A DNA stretch of 64,000 nucleotides from Variovorax flavidus (GTDB lineage Bacteria; Pseudomonadota; Gammaproteobacteria; Burkholderiales; Burkholderiaceae_C), in the NCBI RefSeq assembly GCF_030317145.1, contig NZ_JASZYE010000002.1, forward strand, positions 310,001-374,000, read 5' to 3'. Made by a program: the position numbers and the translations under genes. Under the pieces are notes generated by a model that was not told the DNA's origin, made no database searches, and worked only from the letters and a program-made list of their open reading frames with translations. The first letter of the stretch is position 1. The number at the start of each line of letters is the position of its first letter. Below, one piece after another: positions 36,959-48,679 of the stretch.

Positions 36959-37774
36959 TCACACTTGCAGGACTTCCGCCGCCTTCAGCCACCGGATGTC
37001 CCGTCCTGGCGCGGCCAACCCGTCCGTGAGGCCGCCGATCTGGCTCATGATCTCGGTCGTCTCTGCCGGCTTGGTGTGGGTGATATAGATCGGGTAGTTC
37101 CTTCCGTCGGCAATCTGCGCCAGTTCGCCCGCCAGCGTCGCGGGCGACAGGTGCAGGCTCCGCTGTGCCAGCGCCTGTTCCCGGTTGCTGAAGGCCGTCT
37201 CGATCACCAGCACGCCGACGTCGAGCTGATTCACTCTTTGCCAGAAGGGCGCATTGCGCTCGGTGTCGCCGCTGAACACCCAATTCGGCCCGCCTTGTGC
37301 GGAACGCACGGCGAACCCGCACGCCGGCACCGTGTGGACGGCGGGCAGCACTTCGATGTGCTTGAGCTTGCTCGTCCCGATCTGCAATTGCTGCCCGACC
37401 ACGAGGTCGTGAAAGCACACGAAAGGCGCCTCGCGGGTGGGAATGCTCGCGAAGTCGGGCCAGATGACGTTGTTGAACACATGCGCCCGCAGCGCCTCGA
37501 TGGTCGCGCGCAGCGCATGCACGCGCAAGGTCCGCGTGCGGCGGCTGGCGACGGCATCGATCATCAAAGGGAGCGCCGCGATGTGGTCAAGATGCGAATG
37601 GGTGATCACCACGTCGTCGATGGCGGTCATCTCGTCGAGGGTCAAGTCGCCGACACCGGTGCCGGCGTCGACCAGCAGGTCGCTATCGACCAGGAACGAG
37701 GTCGTGCGGCAGTCCTTGGCGATGGCGCCTGAGCACCCCAACACACGCACCTGCATTTTCGCGAGACCCTTCAT
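36959..37774 (-). CDS. Metallo-beta-lactamase-fold 3',5'-cyclic nucleotide phosphodiesterase (class II-like)
   Basis: A 271-residue protein (alternative start MQVRVLGCSG six codons in). The fold begins VRVLGCSGAIAKDCRTTSFL, with the metal motif THSHLDHIAALP and a further FSGDTERN. ITHTKP near the C-terminus completes the site. This matches class II cAMP phosphodiesterases of bacteria. It directly follows the nucleotide cyclase gene (24-nt gap), so synthesis and hydrolysis of a cyclic nucleotide appear to be encoded together. Confidence 0.85.
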   Translation of the reverse strand: MKGLAKMQVRVLGCSGAIAKDCRTTSFLVDSDLLVDAGTGVGDLTLDEMTAIDDVVITHSHLDHIAALPLMIDAVASRRTRTLRVHALRATIEALRAHVFNNVIWPDFASIPTREAPFVCFHDLVVGQQLQIGTSKLKHIEVLPAVHTVPACGFAVRSAQGGPNWVFSGDTERNAPFWQRVNQLDVGVLVIETAFSNREQALAQRSLHLSPATLAGELAQIADGRNYPIYITHTKPAETTEIMSQIGGLTDGLAAPGRDIRWLKAAEVLQV

Positions 37775-37797
37775 CTGGCAGCCCTAGGGGGCCGCTG

Positions 37798-40065
37798 TTA
37801 CTTTGTTTCGAACCGGGTTGCGCCATCCCAGTTCGGATTTTTGGGCTGCAACGTCATCGAGGCTAAACGCTGTGCATATAGCTGGTAAAGGACTTTTTTG
37901 GCATCCACAGAAATGAGGGGCGCAAGCAGGGCTTGGGCTTCTTCCCAATCCTGCGCCCGGTAGGCCGAAAGGACACTATTCCAGCGTTCGAGGCTCTCAT
38001 ACAGGCTCCGGCTGGCGTCTGCCCGGTGGCAGACGGGCGTGAAGATCCGCGCCACGCCCACCTTGCCCTGCACCCGCACGCAATCGAGTTCCTGCCAGAC
38101 GAAGCCGGAGACCAGGCGCTGAGTGGCCTGGCTGGCCACGATCTCGACGCCATAGTGCCCCCCCAGGCCCTCGATGCGCGAGGCGAGATTGACCGCATCG
38201 CCGACGACGGTGTAGCTGCGCCGGACGGCCGAGCCCATGTCGCCGACGCTCATCATCCCGGAGTTGATGCCGATGCCGATGCTGATCTCGGGGCGGCCGC
38301 TCTGGCGGTGCGCCGCATTCAGTTCCTGCACGGCCGCGGCCATCTCGACGGCGGCCCGAACGGCCAGTTCGGCATGGTTGGGCATGTCGACGGGCGCGCC
38401 CCAGAACGCCATGACGCAATCGCCCATGTACTTGTCGACGGTCCCGCGTTGCGCGCTGATGACCTCGGTCAGCCGGCTGAAAACCTCGTTCAGGAAGTCC
38501 TGCAATTCGACGGGCGCCATCTGCTCGGCCAGCTTGGTGAAGCCGCGCATGTCGCAGAACATGACAGTCAGCTCCTTGCTTTCGGCGCGCATGCTGTAGC
38601 GCTCGGGATCGGCCCGCATCTCGTTGACCAGCTCCGGCGGCACGTAGGTGCCGAACAGGTGGGCCAGGTTCCGGCTGGCGCGGGTCTCGACGAGGTAGCC
38701 CCAGCTCATGTTGAGGACGAAGGCCAGCCCGACCGCGGCGAGTGCGGACGCCAGGGGCAGCACGAGGCCCGAATGGATGAAGAGCCAGGTGTTGAGGCCG
38801 ACGAGCGCCGCCGTCGTGATCACCGCAATGAGCACGGCGCGCGGCGCTGCGCTCAGCGACAGGCCGAAGGCCAGCACGAGGCCTGCAGCCAGCACCGTGA
38901 CGAGTTCGTAGCCTGCCGCGTAGTCGGGCACCACGGGCATCCGTCCGTCGAGAAGCCCGGAGACGATGTTGGCATGCACTTCGACGCCCGGATAGGCCGC
39001 GCCGACCGGTGCGGAACGCAGGTCTTCCAATCCGGGCGCGGTGGAGCCGACCAGCACCACCTTGTCCTTGAGTTCGCCGGGAGGCAGCCCGCCACGGACG
39101 ACGTCGACAGCCGAGATGTGGCGGAACGAGCCTCCTCGCGCGCCGCCCGGACCGCGAAACGGCACGAGGGCGCTGGCGCTCGAATCCACCGGGATCCGCA
39201 GCGACTTCGGGCCCGCCTTCAGCAGCAGGGCTGTGAGGGCCGGCGGACCGGTGCTCCCACCCGCCGGTGCAAACACGGGCGTGACGGCGTCGGCGCCGAC
39301 CGCCAGCCGGTACACGACGAGTCCCAGCGATTCGTAGTAACCGGGCTGCGCGTTGGTGCCGGTGTAGCGCGCGATGAGCGGGACCGACCGCACGATGCCA
39401 TCCCTCTCCGCGTCGAGCAGCACGTTGAGGAATCCGGCGGCCGGCGCCGCCTCCTCCAGCTGCGGGATGCTGCCGACGAAGCCGTTCCAGCGCGTCGCGT
39501 AGGAGCGCCCTTCGGGGAACGCTCCGGGCAGCAGGAGCGGCGCGGGCAGCACGCCTTTCGCGCGCGGTTCGAGGGTCTGGGTGAGGTAGAAGCCCAGCGC
39601 AACGCGTTGTCCGGCCAGCGCATCGGCGAAGGCCGCGTCATGGTCCAGATGGGGAGCGAGGCGCTCGATTTCCTCGGCAAGACCGGTCTGGTGCTGCAGC
39701 GGTCCGTCCGCCAGCCGCCTCAGGACGTCGAGCCCTGAACTTTCATCCGGCTCGACAAAGAGGATGTCGAAGCCCAGCACCACGGCCTGCTGGCGGTCCA
39801 TGACCTCGGTCGTGAGGCGTGCCAGGTGATCCCGGCTCCAAGGCCATTGGCCGAGTTGCTGGAGGCTTGCGTCGTCGATATCGACGATGACGATGCGCGG
39901 GTCCAGGGTGCGCGGCATGGTCGCGCGCAGGCGCGCGTCGTAGATGAAATTGTCGAGGCCCTCCAGGAACGGAAGGCGCCAGAAGCCCACCACATGCGCG
40001 AGGACCAGCGCAATGGGCACAAGGGTGATGGCGATTCGCGCCCAGCGCTGGCGCAGCGCGTTCAT
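37798..40065 (-). CDS. CHASE2-domain class III adenylate/guanylate cyclase
   Basis: About 755 residues (a GTG four codons upstream is an alternative start). One N-terminal membrane helix, then a periplasmic CHASE2 sensor (~35-370; FLEGLDNFIYDARLRATMP, IVIVDIDDASLQQLGQWPW, LVGSTAPGLEDLR). Three membrane helices (~385-460) follow, then a class III catalytic domain (~520-700). Metal Asp residues lie in MFCDMRGFTKLAE and DKYMGDCVMAFWG. Asn and Arg of VVGDAVNLASRIEGL are present, so it should be active. The Lys in DKYMGD favours ATP. Senses an unknown periplasmic signal. Confidence 0.92.
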   Translation of the reverse strand: MNALRQRWARIAITLVPIALVLAHVVGFWRLPFLEGLDNFIYDARLRATMPRTLDPRIVIVDIDDASLQQLGQWPWSRDHLARLTTEVMDRQQAVVLGFDILFVEPDESSGLDVLRRLADGPLQHQTGLAEEIERLAPHLDHDAAFADALAGQRVALGFYLTQTLEPRAKGVLPAPLLLPGAFPEGRSYATRWNGFVGSIPQLEEAAPAAGFLNVLLDAERDGIVRSVPLIARYTGTNAQPGYYESLGLVVYRLAVGADAVTPVFAPAGGSTGPPALTALLLKAGPKSLRIPVDSSASALVPFRGPGGARGGSFRHISAVDVVRGGLPPGELKDKVVLVGSTAPGLEDLRSAPVGAAYPGVEVHANIVSGLLDGRMPVVPDYAAGYELVTVLAAGLVLAFGLSLSAAPRAVLIAVITTAALVGLNTWLFIHSGLVLPLASALAAVGLAFVLNMSWGYLVETRASRNLAHLFGTYVPPELVNEMRADPERYSMRAESKELTVMFCDMRGFTKLAEQMAPVELQDFLNEVFSRLTEVISAQRGTVDKYMGDCVMAFWGAPVDMPNHAELAVRAAVEMAAAVQELNAAHRQSGRPEISIGIGINSGMMSVGDMGSAVRRSYTVVGDAVNLASRIEGLGGHYGVEIVASQATQRLVSGFVWQELDCVRVQGKVGVARIFTPVCHRADASRSLYESLERWNSVLSAYRAQDWEEAQALLAPLISVDAKKVLYQLYAQRLASMTLQPKNPNWDGATRFETK

Positions 40066-40104
40066 CGCGCCCCGCACGCGCTCATCCCCGGTGGCAGTGA
40101 AGGA

Positions 40105-40767
40105 TCAGGTGACGACGAACTGCATCCGCGTGCCGCCGAGCTCGAGCACGTCACCGTCCTGGAGCGCCACGGCTTCGCTGCCGAGAGGTTCGCCGTTGAG
40201 GGCCGTGCCGCCGTCGATCGGCGCCACCACGTAGCCGTGCAGACGTCGCGTGACTGCGGCCACGGCCACCCCGGGCTTGCCGATGGTGGTGACGACCTTC
40301 TGCAGGGACAGCTCACGTCCGGCGCCGCTGCCGGAGAGCACGCGGATGACCGCGACCCCCGCGGTGCCGCCGCCGAGCGGTGCCTGCACCGTGGGCGCAG
40401 ATGAAAGGGGGATCGGGCCCGAGGGCGCCGGCGTGACGATGGTGCGTGTCGCGGTCGCGGTCGCGCTATCGGATGCGCCGGCCGCCGCCACGTAGCGGAC
40501 CTTGTATTTGCCGACCTCGATGATGTCGTTCTGCTCGAGCGCCTGCTTCTTGATGGCACGTCCGTTGACGTAGGTGCCGTTGGTGCTGTTGAGATCTTCC
40601 AGGTAGACATCGCCGCCGATCATGTGCAGCACGGCATGCTCGCCGCTGATGGCCAGATTGTCGACCACGATGTCGTTGTAGGGCCGCCGCCCGAGCGTCG
40701 TGCGGTCCTTGGCGAGCGTCACCTCCTTGATGACGACACCGTCGATCGAAACGATCAATTTCGGCAT
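40105..40767 (-). CDS. Protein with two FHA domains
   Basis: A 220-residue cytosolic protein started at MPKLIVSIDG. The first FHA (1-100) is complete, with GRRPYNDIVVDNLAISGEHA and LNSTNGTYVNG, so it can bind phosphothreonine. An Ala/Thr/Pro linker follows. A second, more divergent FHA-like half (~135-220; IGKPGVAVAAVTRRLHGYVV, TALNGEPLG, LQDGDVLELGG) lacks the usual SxxH. It sits between the PP2C phosphatase and the cyclase. No protein kinase gene is in the window. Confidence 0.92.
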   Translation of the reverse strand: MPKLIVSIDGVVIKEVTLAKDRTTLGRRPYNDIVVDNLAISGEHAVLHMIGGDVYLEDLNSTNGTYVNGRAIKKQALEQNDIIEVGKYKVRYVAAAGASDSATATATRTIVTPAPSGPIPLSSAPTVQAPLGGGTAGVAVIRVLSGSGAGRELSLQKVVTTIGKPGVAVAAVTRRLHGYVVAPIDGGTALNGEPLGSEAVALQDGDVLELGGTRMQFVVT

Positions 40768-40834
40768 GGCCGACTCCTGCATCTCTTTTTTCTATTCACA
40801 GCGGGCCCTTGCGGTGGATGGTTCCTTGACGTTG

Positions 40835-41644
40835 CTATCCAGGGACCTCGGGCGTCTCGCTCCCACCTGCCCGGGCCAGGACAACCGAAATGTTATCCCG
40901 GCCGCCATTGTCGTTGGCAGTTGCAACCAAAAGTGTTGCTTTCTCAGACAGGCCGATATCTTGTAACAAAAGTGTGAAAAGCTGCGCGTCCGACACCATC
41001 TCGCTCAGTCCGTCGGAACAGAGCAGGAACAGGTCGCCGGGCTTGACGCTGTGTTCGTGCATTTCCAGCTCGACGTGGCGCTCGATGCCCAGCGCACGCG
41101 TGACCAGGTTGCGGTGCGGCGACTGCACGGCCTGCTCGGGCGTGATGGCCCCGGCGTCGAGCTGCTCCTGCAGGAGCGAGTGGTCGCGGGTGAGGAGTTC
41201 GAACTTTTCGTCGCGCAGCCGGTAGCAGCGCGAATCGCCGATATGGCCAATGATGGCGCGCTGCGGACTGAAGGCGGCCAGCACCAGCGTGGTCCCCATG
41301 CCCTGGAGCTGTACGTTCGCGATGCCGGCTTCGAGGATGGCCGCATTGGCTTCGTCGGTGCCCGCCTGCAAGGCGCGCCGCACCGCCTTCGGGTTGGCGT
41401 GGGGCCCTGCGTGGGCAAGCCAGCGGCCGAAACTGGCCTGCAGCAATGCGATGGCCATGCCGCTGGCGACTTCGCCGCCGTTGTAGCCGCCCATGCCGTC
41501 GGCCAGGAGCACCAGCCCCAGCGAGGCATCGAAAGCGATCGTGTCCTCGTTGTTGGCGCGCACCCGGCCCGGATCGGTGAGCGCGGCGAAATCCCAGGTC
41601 AGCACGCCGGATTCAGTGGAAACGGGTGCGCCGGGATTTGCCAT
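40835..41644 (-). CDS. PP2C-family serine/threonine protein phosphatase
   Basis: A 269-residue phosphatase. The PPM motifs are complete: RANNEDTIAFD, LLADGMGGYNGGEVAS, IGHIGDSRCYRLRD, FLLCSDGLSEMVSD and NGGRDNISVVLA, giving the Asp residues for two metals. No membrane segment. It heads the minus-strand run phosphatase, FHA, cyclase, phosphodiesterase. Such phosphatase/FHA pairs often accompany Hanks-type kinases or secretion systems; no kinase is visible here. Confidence 0.94.
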   Translation of the reverse strand: MANPGAPVSTESGVLTWDFAALTDPGRVRANNEDTIAFDASLGLVLLADGMGGYNGGEVASGMAIALLQASFGRWLAHAGPHANPKAVRRALQAGTDEANAAILEAGIANVQLQGMGTTLVLAAFSPQRAIIGHIGDSRCYRLRDEKFELLTRDHSLLQEQLDAGAITPEQAVQSPHRNLVTRALGIERHVELEMHEHSVKPGDLFLLCSDGLSEMVSDAQLFTLLLQDIGLSEKATLLVATANDNGGRDNISVVLARAGGSETPEVPG

Positions 41645-41670
41645 GACTCAATCAGTTGAAATGCGAACGA

Positions 41671-42351
41671 TCAGTGCTGGGTGTGCGCACGCTTCTGCAA
41701 CCAGCGGCCCACCGCCACGACGAAGACCGCGCCAGCCACTGCCGCCGCGTAGTGCAGCCAGGGGTTGGCGACCAGCACGTCGCGCAGGATCGTGTCGCTC
41801 ACGATCGTCTCGCCACCGACCCAGCCGATGAGGGCGGCGCCGAGCATGACGATGATGGGGAAACGTTCCATGAGCTTGATCATGAGCGTACTGCCAAAAA
41901 TGACCAAAGGAATACTGATCGCAAGGCCGAGGATCAGCAGCACCATGCTGCCCTGCGCCGCGGCGGCAACGGCGATCACGTTGTCCAGGCTCATGACCAG
42001 GTCGGCCAGGAGGATGGTCCGCACGGCCGCCATCATGCTGCCGTATTCCTTGTCCTCGCCCTCCCCGTCTTCTTCCTCGCTGAGCAACTGCGTGCCGATC
42101 CACAGCAGCAGCGCGCCGCCGACGATCTGCAGATAAGGCAGCGCCAGGAGCTTGGCCGCGACCACGGTGAGGGCGATCCGCAGGACCACCGCCGCGCCCG
42201 AGCCGAACAGCACCGCCTTGCGCTGCTGGTGCGGCGGCAGCGAGCGCGCCGCCATGGCGATGACCACGGCGTTGTCGCCGGAAAGAATGATGTTGATCCA
42301 GACGATCTTGAGCAGGCCGATCCAGAAGTCCGCAGTTTGCAAATATTCCAT
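41671..42351 (-). CDS. TerC-family membrane protein (second paralogue, YjbE-like)
   Basis: A 226-residue protein with about seven hydrophobic segments. The two TerC motifs are intact: NIILSGDNAVVIAMAARSL and DLVMSLDNVIAVAAAAQGS. An acidic cytosolic loop (SEEEDGEGEDKEYG) separates the halves. Unlike the paralogue at 9028, no Mn riboswitch is in its 90-nt upstream gap. It lies between sucD and the PP2C gene. Probably metal export linked to loading of exported enzymes. Confidence 0.9.
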   Translation of the reverse strand: MEYLQTADFWIGLLKIVWINIILSGDNAVVIAMAARSLPPHQQRKAVLFGSGAAVVLRIALTVVAAKLLALPYLQIVGGALLLWIGTQLLSEEEDGEGEDKEYGSMMAAVRTILLADLVMSLDNVIAVAAAAQGSMVLLILGLAISIPLVIFGSTLMIKLMERFPIIVMLGAALIGWVGGETIVSDTILRDVLVANPWLHYAAAVAGAVFVVAVGRWLQKRAHTQH

Positions 42352-42376
42352 GTCTCTATTCCACTGTTATTGATTG

Positions 42377-42413
42377 AAAAAGCGCCCGCAATTGGAATTG
42401 CGGGCGCTTTCTT
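42377..42413. terminator. Bidirectional terminator after sucD
   Basis: AAAGCGCCCGCAATT-GG-AATTGCGGGCGCTTT is a perfect ~15-bp stem with A- and T-rich flanks on both sides. On the minus strand it ends sucCD transcription 30 nt after the sucD stop. Confidence 0.93.
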
Positions 42414-42443
42414 CTTGTGTGGTTCAGCGAGGTAGCGGGCTGA

Positions 42444-43337
42444 TCAGAGAAGTGCCTTGAGGCGCTTGGCGAGTTCCGAGAAGTTGCGCGTCACCGTGAA
42501 GCCGCATTCTTCCATGATGGCGAGCTTGGCATCCGCAGTGTCGGCGCCGCCCGAGATCAGCGCGCCGGCATGGCCCATGCGCTTGCCGGGAGGTGCCGTC
42601 ACGCCGGCGATGAAGCCGACGATCGGCTTCTTCATGTTGTCCTTGCACCAGCGGGCCGCGTCGGCTTCGTCGGGGCCGCCGATTTCGCCGATCATGATGA
42701 CGGCGTCGGTGTCCGGATCGTCGTTGAACGCCTTCATCACGTCGATGTGCTTCAGGCCGTTGATCGGGTCGCCGCCGATGCCAACCGCCGACGATTGGCC
42801 GAGGCCGATCTCGGTGAGCTGCGCCACGGCTTCATAGGTCAGCGTGCCGGAGCGGCTGACCACGCCGATGCGGCCCTTGCGGTGGATGTGGCCGGGCATG
42901 ATGCCGATCTTGATCTCGTCGGGCGTGATCAGGCCGGGGCAGTTCGGGCCGAGCAGCAGCGTCTTCTTGCCGCCGGCGGCTTCCTTGGCCTTCATCTTGT
43001 TGCGCACTTCGAGCATGTCGCGGACCGGAATGCCTTCGGTGATGCAGATCGCCATGTCCAGGTCGGCCTCGACGGCTTCCCAGATCGCGGCGGCAGCGCC
43101 TGCCGGCGGCACGTAGATCACCGACACGGTCGCGCCGGTCTGCGTGGCGGCTTCCTTGACGGAGCCGAAGATCGGAATGTTGAAGATCGACTCGCCGGCC
43201 TTCTTCGGGTTCACGCCGGCCACGAAGCAGTTCTTGCCGTTCGCGTATTCCTGGCACTTCTCGGTGTGGAACTGGCCGGTCTTGCCGGTGATGCCTTGCG
43301 TGATGACTTTGGTGTCTTTGTTGATGTAGATCGACAT
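42444..43337 (-). CDS. sucD: Succinyl-CoA ligase, alpha subunit
   Basis: A 297-residue subunit binding CoA and carrying the phospho-His. It interconverts succinyl-CoA and succinate with ADP/GDP phosphorylation in the TCA cycle. The N-terminal CoA domain has [18 protein letters not shown]. The active-site His lies in [14 protein letters not shown] near residue 250. [20 protein letters not shown] is typical. It follows sucC by 9 nt and starts behind AAGGAAAC. Confidence 0.98.
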   Translation of the reverse strand: MSIYINKDTKVITQGITGKTGQFHTEKCQEYANGKNCFVAGVNPKKAGESIFNIPIFGSVKEAATQTGATVSVIYVPPAGAAAAIWEAVEADLDMAICITEGIPVRDMLEVRNKMKAKEAAGGKKTLLLGPNCPGLITPDEIKIGIMPGHIHRKGRIGVVSRSGTLTYEAVAQLTEIGLGQSSAVGIGGDPINGLKHIDVMKAFNDDPDTDAVIMIGEIGGPDEADAARWCKDNMKKPIVGFIAGVTAPPGKRMGHAGALISGGADTADAKLAIMEECGFTVTRNFSELAKRLKALL

Positions 43338-43346
43338 GACGTTTCC

Positions 43347-44513
<1,167 letters not shown>

Positions 44514-44697
44514 GAGGGTGTCTCTCGGATCGAGGTTTAGAGAACGGGAGAATTTGGCTGTTGTCCACGGGCCACGGCGCCTGACGGCGGGGGCGGCGGA
44601 CAGCAGGGGACTGTATCATGGTGCGCCGCACCAACGACAGACCCGTCGCTGTGGTCAATACGTACTTTCTCCAGAAGCATCCCAGAGGCTCCCCGTC

Positions 44698-45621
44698 ATG
44701 GTCAAGGTCTTCATCGATGGCGAAGCCGGTACCACCGGCCTCCAGATCCGCGAGCGGCTCCAGAAGATGCCGCAAATCGAACTCGTCAGCATCGCGCCCG
44801 AGCTGCGCAAGGACGTCGCCGCCAAGCGTGAGCTGATGGCCGGCGTCGACCTCGTCGTGCTGTGCCTGCACGACGACGCCGCGCGTGAATCCGTCGCGCT
44901 GATCGACCAGCTCGAAGGCCGCCGCCCCAAGATCATCGATGCCTCCACCGCGCACCGCACAGCGGCCGGATGGGTGTTCGGCTTCCCCGAACTCGCGGCC
45001 GGGCAGAAGGACGCCGTGGCCAAGGCAGAGCGCGTGGCCAACCCCGGCTGCTACGCCACCGGCGCGATCGCCATCGTTCGCCCGCTGGTCGATGCCGGGC
45101 TCCTGCCGCCCGATTTTCCGATCGCCCTCCCCTCCGTCAGCGGCTATTCCGGCGGCGGGCGCACGATGATCGAGGCCTTCGAGAACGGCCAGGCGCCGCT
45201 GTTCGAGACCTATGCGCTCGGGCTCAAGCACAAGCACATCCCCGAGATCATGAAGTACACCGGCCTCACGCGCCGGCCGGTTTTCATTCCCTCGGTCGGC
45301 AACTTCAAGCAGGGCATGCTGGTCCAGTTGCCCCTGCACCTGGACGACCTGCCCGACCGCCCCAAGGCAAGCGACCTGCACGACGCACTGGCCGCGCACT
45401 ACGCCAAGAGCAACACGCCGGAGCAGTTCGTGAAGGTGTTGCCGCCCACCGAGGACGGCAAGATCGATGCGCTGTCGCTCAACGACACCAATCAGCTCGA
45501 CATCCGCGTGTTCCCGAACGAAGACCATCGCCATGCGGTCGTCATTGCGCGTTTGGACAACCTGGGCAAGGGCGCGAGCGGCGCAGCCGTCCAGAACCTG
45601 AAGTTGATGTTGGGGCTCTGA
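44698..45621 (+). CDS. argC: N-acetyl-gamma-glutamyl-phosphate reductase (short type)
   Basis: A 307-residue NADP-dependent enzyme of arginine synthesis that reduces N-acetylglutamyl phosphate to the semialdehyde. It belongs to the shorter AGPR class 2. N-terminal [18 protein letters not shown] binds NADP, the catalytic Cys is in [11 protein letters not shown] (~residue 119), and the His is in KHKHIPEI. The start [14 protein letters not shown] agrees with the family; longer upstream frame is unsupported. Convergent with recX with only a 4-nt gap. Confidence 0.95.
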   Translation: MVKVFIDGEAGTTGLQIRERLQKMPQIELVSIAPELRKDVAAKRELMAGVDLVVLCLHDDAARESVALIDQLEGRRPKIIDASTAHRTAAGWVFGFPELAAGQKDAVAKAERVANPGCYATGAIAIVRPLVDAGLLPPDFPIALPSVSGYSGGGRTMIEAFENGQAPLFETYALGLKHKHIPEIMKYTGLTRRPVFIPSVGNFKQGMLVQLPLHLDDLPDRPKASDLHDALAAHYAKSNTPEQFVKVLPPTEDGKIDALSLNDTNQLDIRVFPNEDHRHAVVIARLDNLGKGASGAAVQNLKLMLGL

Positions 45622-45625
45622 GCCC

Positions 45626-46075
45626 TCACTCGTCCGGGTCGTAGCGCAGCACGCGCGCGACCACGGCGCCGGCGAATCCGCGGGCCAGCAAGAATCGCGT
45701 CTGCTTTGCCCGCTCGGCCGCATCCTGCGGCAGCTCGCCGAAGCGGCGGCGCCAGACTTCACGTGCACGGTCGAGTTCGCTGCCCTGCAGGCTGGCGACC
45801 GCTTCGGCGACCGCCTCGGGCGCGATGCCCTTGTGCAGCAGTTCCTGGCGCACACGCGCCGCACCGTGGCGCGCCGCGCGCTGATGCAGGACGGATTGCA
45901 CTACCCTCGCCTCGCTGATGAAATCCTTGGCGGCCAGTTCGTCGAGCGCACGCGCCAGTTCGCCTGACTGTTCCTCGTACTTCGCAAGCTTGCGTTCGAG
46001 TTCGGCGCGCGAATGCTCCCGCTGGCTCAGCAGTCGCAGTGCGCGCCCCTTGAGGGATGGAGCGGCAAAGGCCAT
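45626..46075 (-). CDS. recX: RecX regulatory protein
   Basis: A 149-residue all-helical protein that binds RecA filaments and inhibits recombinase activity. [23 protein letters not shown] is the first three-helix repeat, followed by [21 protein letters not shown] and [11 protein letters not shown]. The start at [10 protein letters not shown] is chosen over a longer frame that reads into the recA-recX gap. That 75-nt gap holds a hairpin (ACCCGCC/GGCGGGT, 46111-46130) that could reduce recX expression relative to recA, as an intergenic structure does in E. coli. Confidence 0.93.
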   Translation of the reverse strand: MAFAAPSLKGRALRLLSQREHSRAELERKLAKYEEQSGELARALDELAAKDFISEARVVQSVLHQRAARHGAARVRQELLHKGIAPEAVAEAVASLQGSELDRAREVWRRRFGELPQDAAERAKQTRFLLARGFAGAVVARVLRYDPDE

Positions 46076-46150
46076 GGCGTACGTTGAATCGCTGCTGCGT
46101 GTCGAAGCGCACCCGCCGCCCAAGGCGGGTGGCACGAGCCCGGTCGGCTC

Positions 46151-47233
<1,083 letters not shown>

Positions 47234-47296
47234 GTGGAAAACTCCTTGAATATCAACGGGTTGAGTGGGATTCATCCCGCTGCTTTTAATTACAGG

Positions 47297-47312
47297 CTGG
47301 ATGCTTGAACAG
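47297..47312. promoter_or_regulatory. LexA-type SOS box upstream of recA
   Basis: CTGG-ATGCTTGA-ACAG fits CTGT-N8-ACAG with one mismatch and lies 64 nt before the recA start. SOS control of recA by LexA is established in proteobacteria, so this is a likely operator. Confidence 0.65.
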
Positions 47313-47335
47313 TAGTGTAGAGGCCAATGGATGCG

Positions 47336-47368
47336 AGTAAACCCATTTTTTGGTCAGTTTGCTTTACT
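47336..47368. promoter_or_regulatory. Inverted repeat before the MarR gene
   Basis: AGTAAA-N21-TTTACT brackets an AT-rich tract 12 nt upstream of the marR-type start codon. This is where an autoregulated MarR dimer would block its own promoter. The half-sites are short, so chance is possible. Confidence 0.35.
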
Positions 47369-47379
47369 ATCGGCCGGAC

Positions 47380-47865
47380 ATGGCGGACCCCGTTTTCCCG
47401 ATCGATCACGATGCCTGGCGCCAGACCCACCTGGGCCGCCTGCTCGGCCATGCCATGCGCCGTTTCGACGAGCGCGTGCTCGCGCTGATGGCCCACGACG
47501 CCGAGGTGCCGCTCGCGCTCTCCAACCTCGCCGCACGCGCGCAGGTGAGCGCCGCGCACATCCACATCACGCGGCACCTCGCACGCGACGGCTCGCGCCT
47601 GACCGAACTCGCCGAGCGCGCCGGCATGACCAAGCAGGCGATGGGCGCGCTGGTCGACCAGTGCGAGGCCTGGGGCCTGGTGACGCGAGGCCCCGATCCG
47701 CTCGACGCGCGCGCGCGTCGCGTGCTGTTCACGGCCGACGGCCTGGCATGGCTGGAGGCCTTCCGCAATGCCGTCGCGCAGGCGGAAATGGAGTTCCGCG
47801 CCAGCGTGGGTGACGAGATCGCCACCGTGGTAACCATCGGTCTCGAAGCGTATGCGGCGACCTAG
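47380..47865 (+). CDS. MarR-family transcriptional regulator
   Basis: A 161-residue winged-helix dimer. Start MADPVFPIDHDAWR; a frame ten codons longer begins in the promoter region. The recognition helix region is LTELAERAGMTKQAMGALVDQCEAWGLV, followed by the wing RGPDPLDARARRVLFTADG, with the conserved Asp-Arg pair. Divergent from recA. An inverted repeat AGTAAA...TTTACT (47336-47368) before the start might be its operator. The ligand is unknown. Confidence 0.92.
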   Translation: MADPVFPIDHDAWRQTHLGRLLGHAMRRFDERVLALMAHDAEVPLALSNLAARAQVSAAHIHITRHLARDGSRLTELAERAGMTKQAMGALVDQCEAWGLVTRGPDPLDARARRVLFTADGLAWLEAFRNAVAQAEMEFRASVGDEIATVVTIGLEAYAAT

Positions 47866-47936
47866 AATTCGCACAGGGAGTCGATAGGTAGAAGAGCGCG
47901 GCAGCCTGGGCGAGCCGCGGTCTCCGGAGGCACGGC

Positions 47937-48611
47937 ATGCGGATACTCATTGCAGAAGATGACCAGGTGCTGGCCGATGCCCTCCTGCGCAGCCTGCGCA
48001 CCTCCGGCTCGGCGGTCGACCATGTCGCGACCGGCTCGCAGGCCGATGCCGCGCTGATGACCAACAGCGAGTTCGACCTGCTGATCCTCGACCTCGGCCT
48101 GCCCAACCTGCACGGCCTCGAAATCCTCAAGCGACTGCGTGCGCGCGGCTCGCAGTTGCCGGTGCTGGTGCTGACCGCCGCCGACAGCGTGGAGGAGAGG
48201 GTCAAGGGCCTCGACTACGGCGCCGACGACTACATGGCCAAGCCCTTCTCGCTGCAGGAACTCGAGGCGCGCGTCCGTGCCCTCACCCGGCGCGGCATGG
48301 GCGCCACCAGCAACGCCATCAAGCACGGCCCGCTGGTCTACGACCAGGCCGGCCGCGTCGCGACCATCGACGGCAAGATGATCGAACTCTCCGCACGCGA
48401 ACTCGGCTTGCTCGAAGTCCTGCTGCAACGCGCCGGGCGCCTCGTGAGCAAGGACCAGTTGGTTGAGCGCCTGTGCGAGTGGGGCGAGGAAGTCAGCCTC
48501 AACGCGATCGAGGTCTACATCCACCGCCTGCGCAAGAAGATCGAGAAGGGTCCGGTGCGCATCGCCACCGTGCGCGGCCTCGGCTACTGCCTTGAAAAAA
48601 TCCCCTCCTGA
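47937..48611 (+). CDS. OmpR/TctD-type response regulator
   Basis: A 224-residue regulator. The receiver domain (1-115) has the acidic pair EDD near residue 8, the phospho-acceptor Asp in LLILDLGLPN (~51), Thr of LTAAD and Lys of MAKPFS. The C-terminal winged helix (~130-222) carries VSLNAIEVYIHRLRKKI and RGLGYCL, typical of OmpR/PhoB. It precedes a TctE-like sensor kinase, but a 160-nt spacer holding repeat copy D separates them. Confidence 0.95.
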   Translation: MRILIAEDDQVLADALLRSLRTSGSAVDHVATGSQADAALMTNSEFDLLILDLGLPNLHGLEILKRLRARGSQLPVLVLTAADSVEERVKGLDYGADDYMAKPFSLQELEARVRALTRRGMGATSNAIKHGPLVYDQAGRVATIDGKMIELSARELGLLEVLLQRAGRLVSKDQLVERLCEWGEEVSLNAIEVYIHRLRKKIEKGPVRIATVRGLGYCLEKIPS

Positions 48612-48679
48612 TGCCTCATGGCGTCTCGCACAACCAGCGATCCATGAACCCGCCGGCCGGCGCAGCCAGGCCCGTTCGT

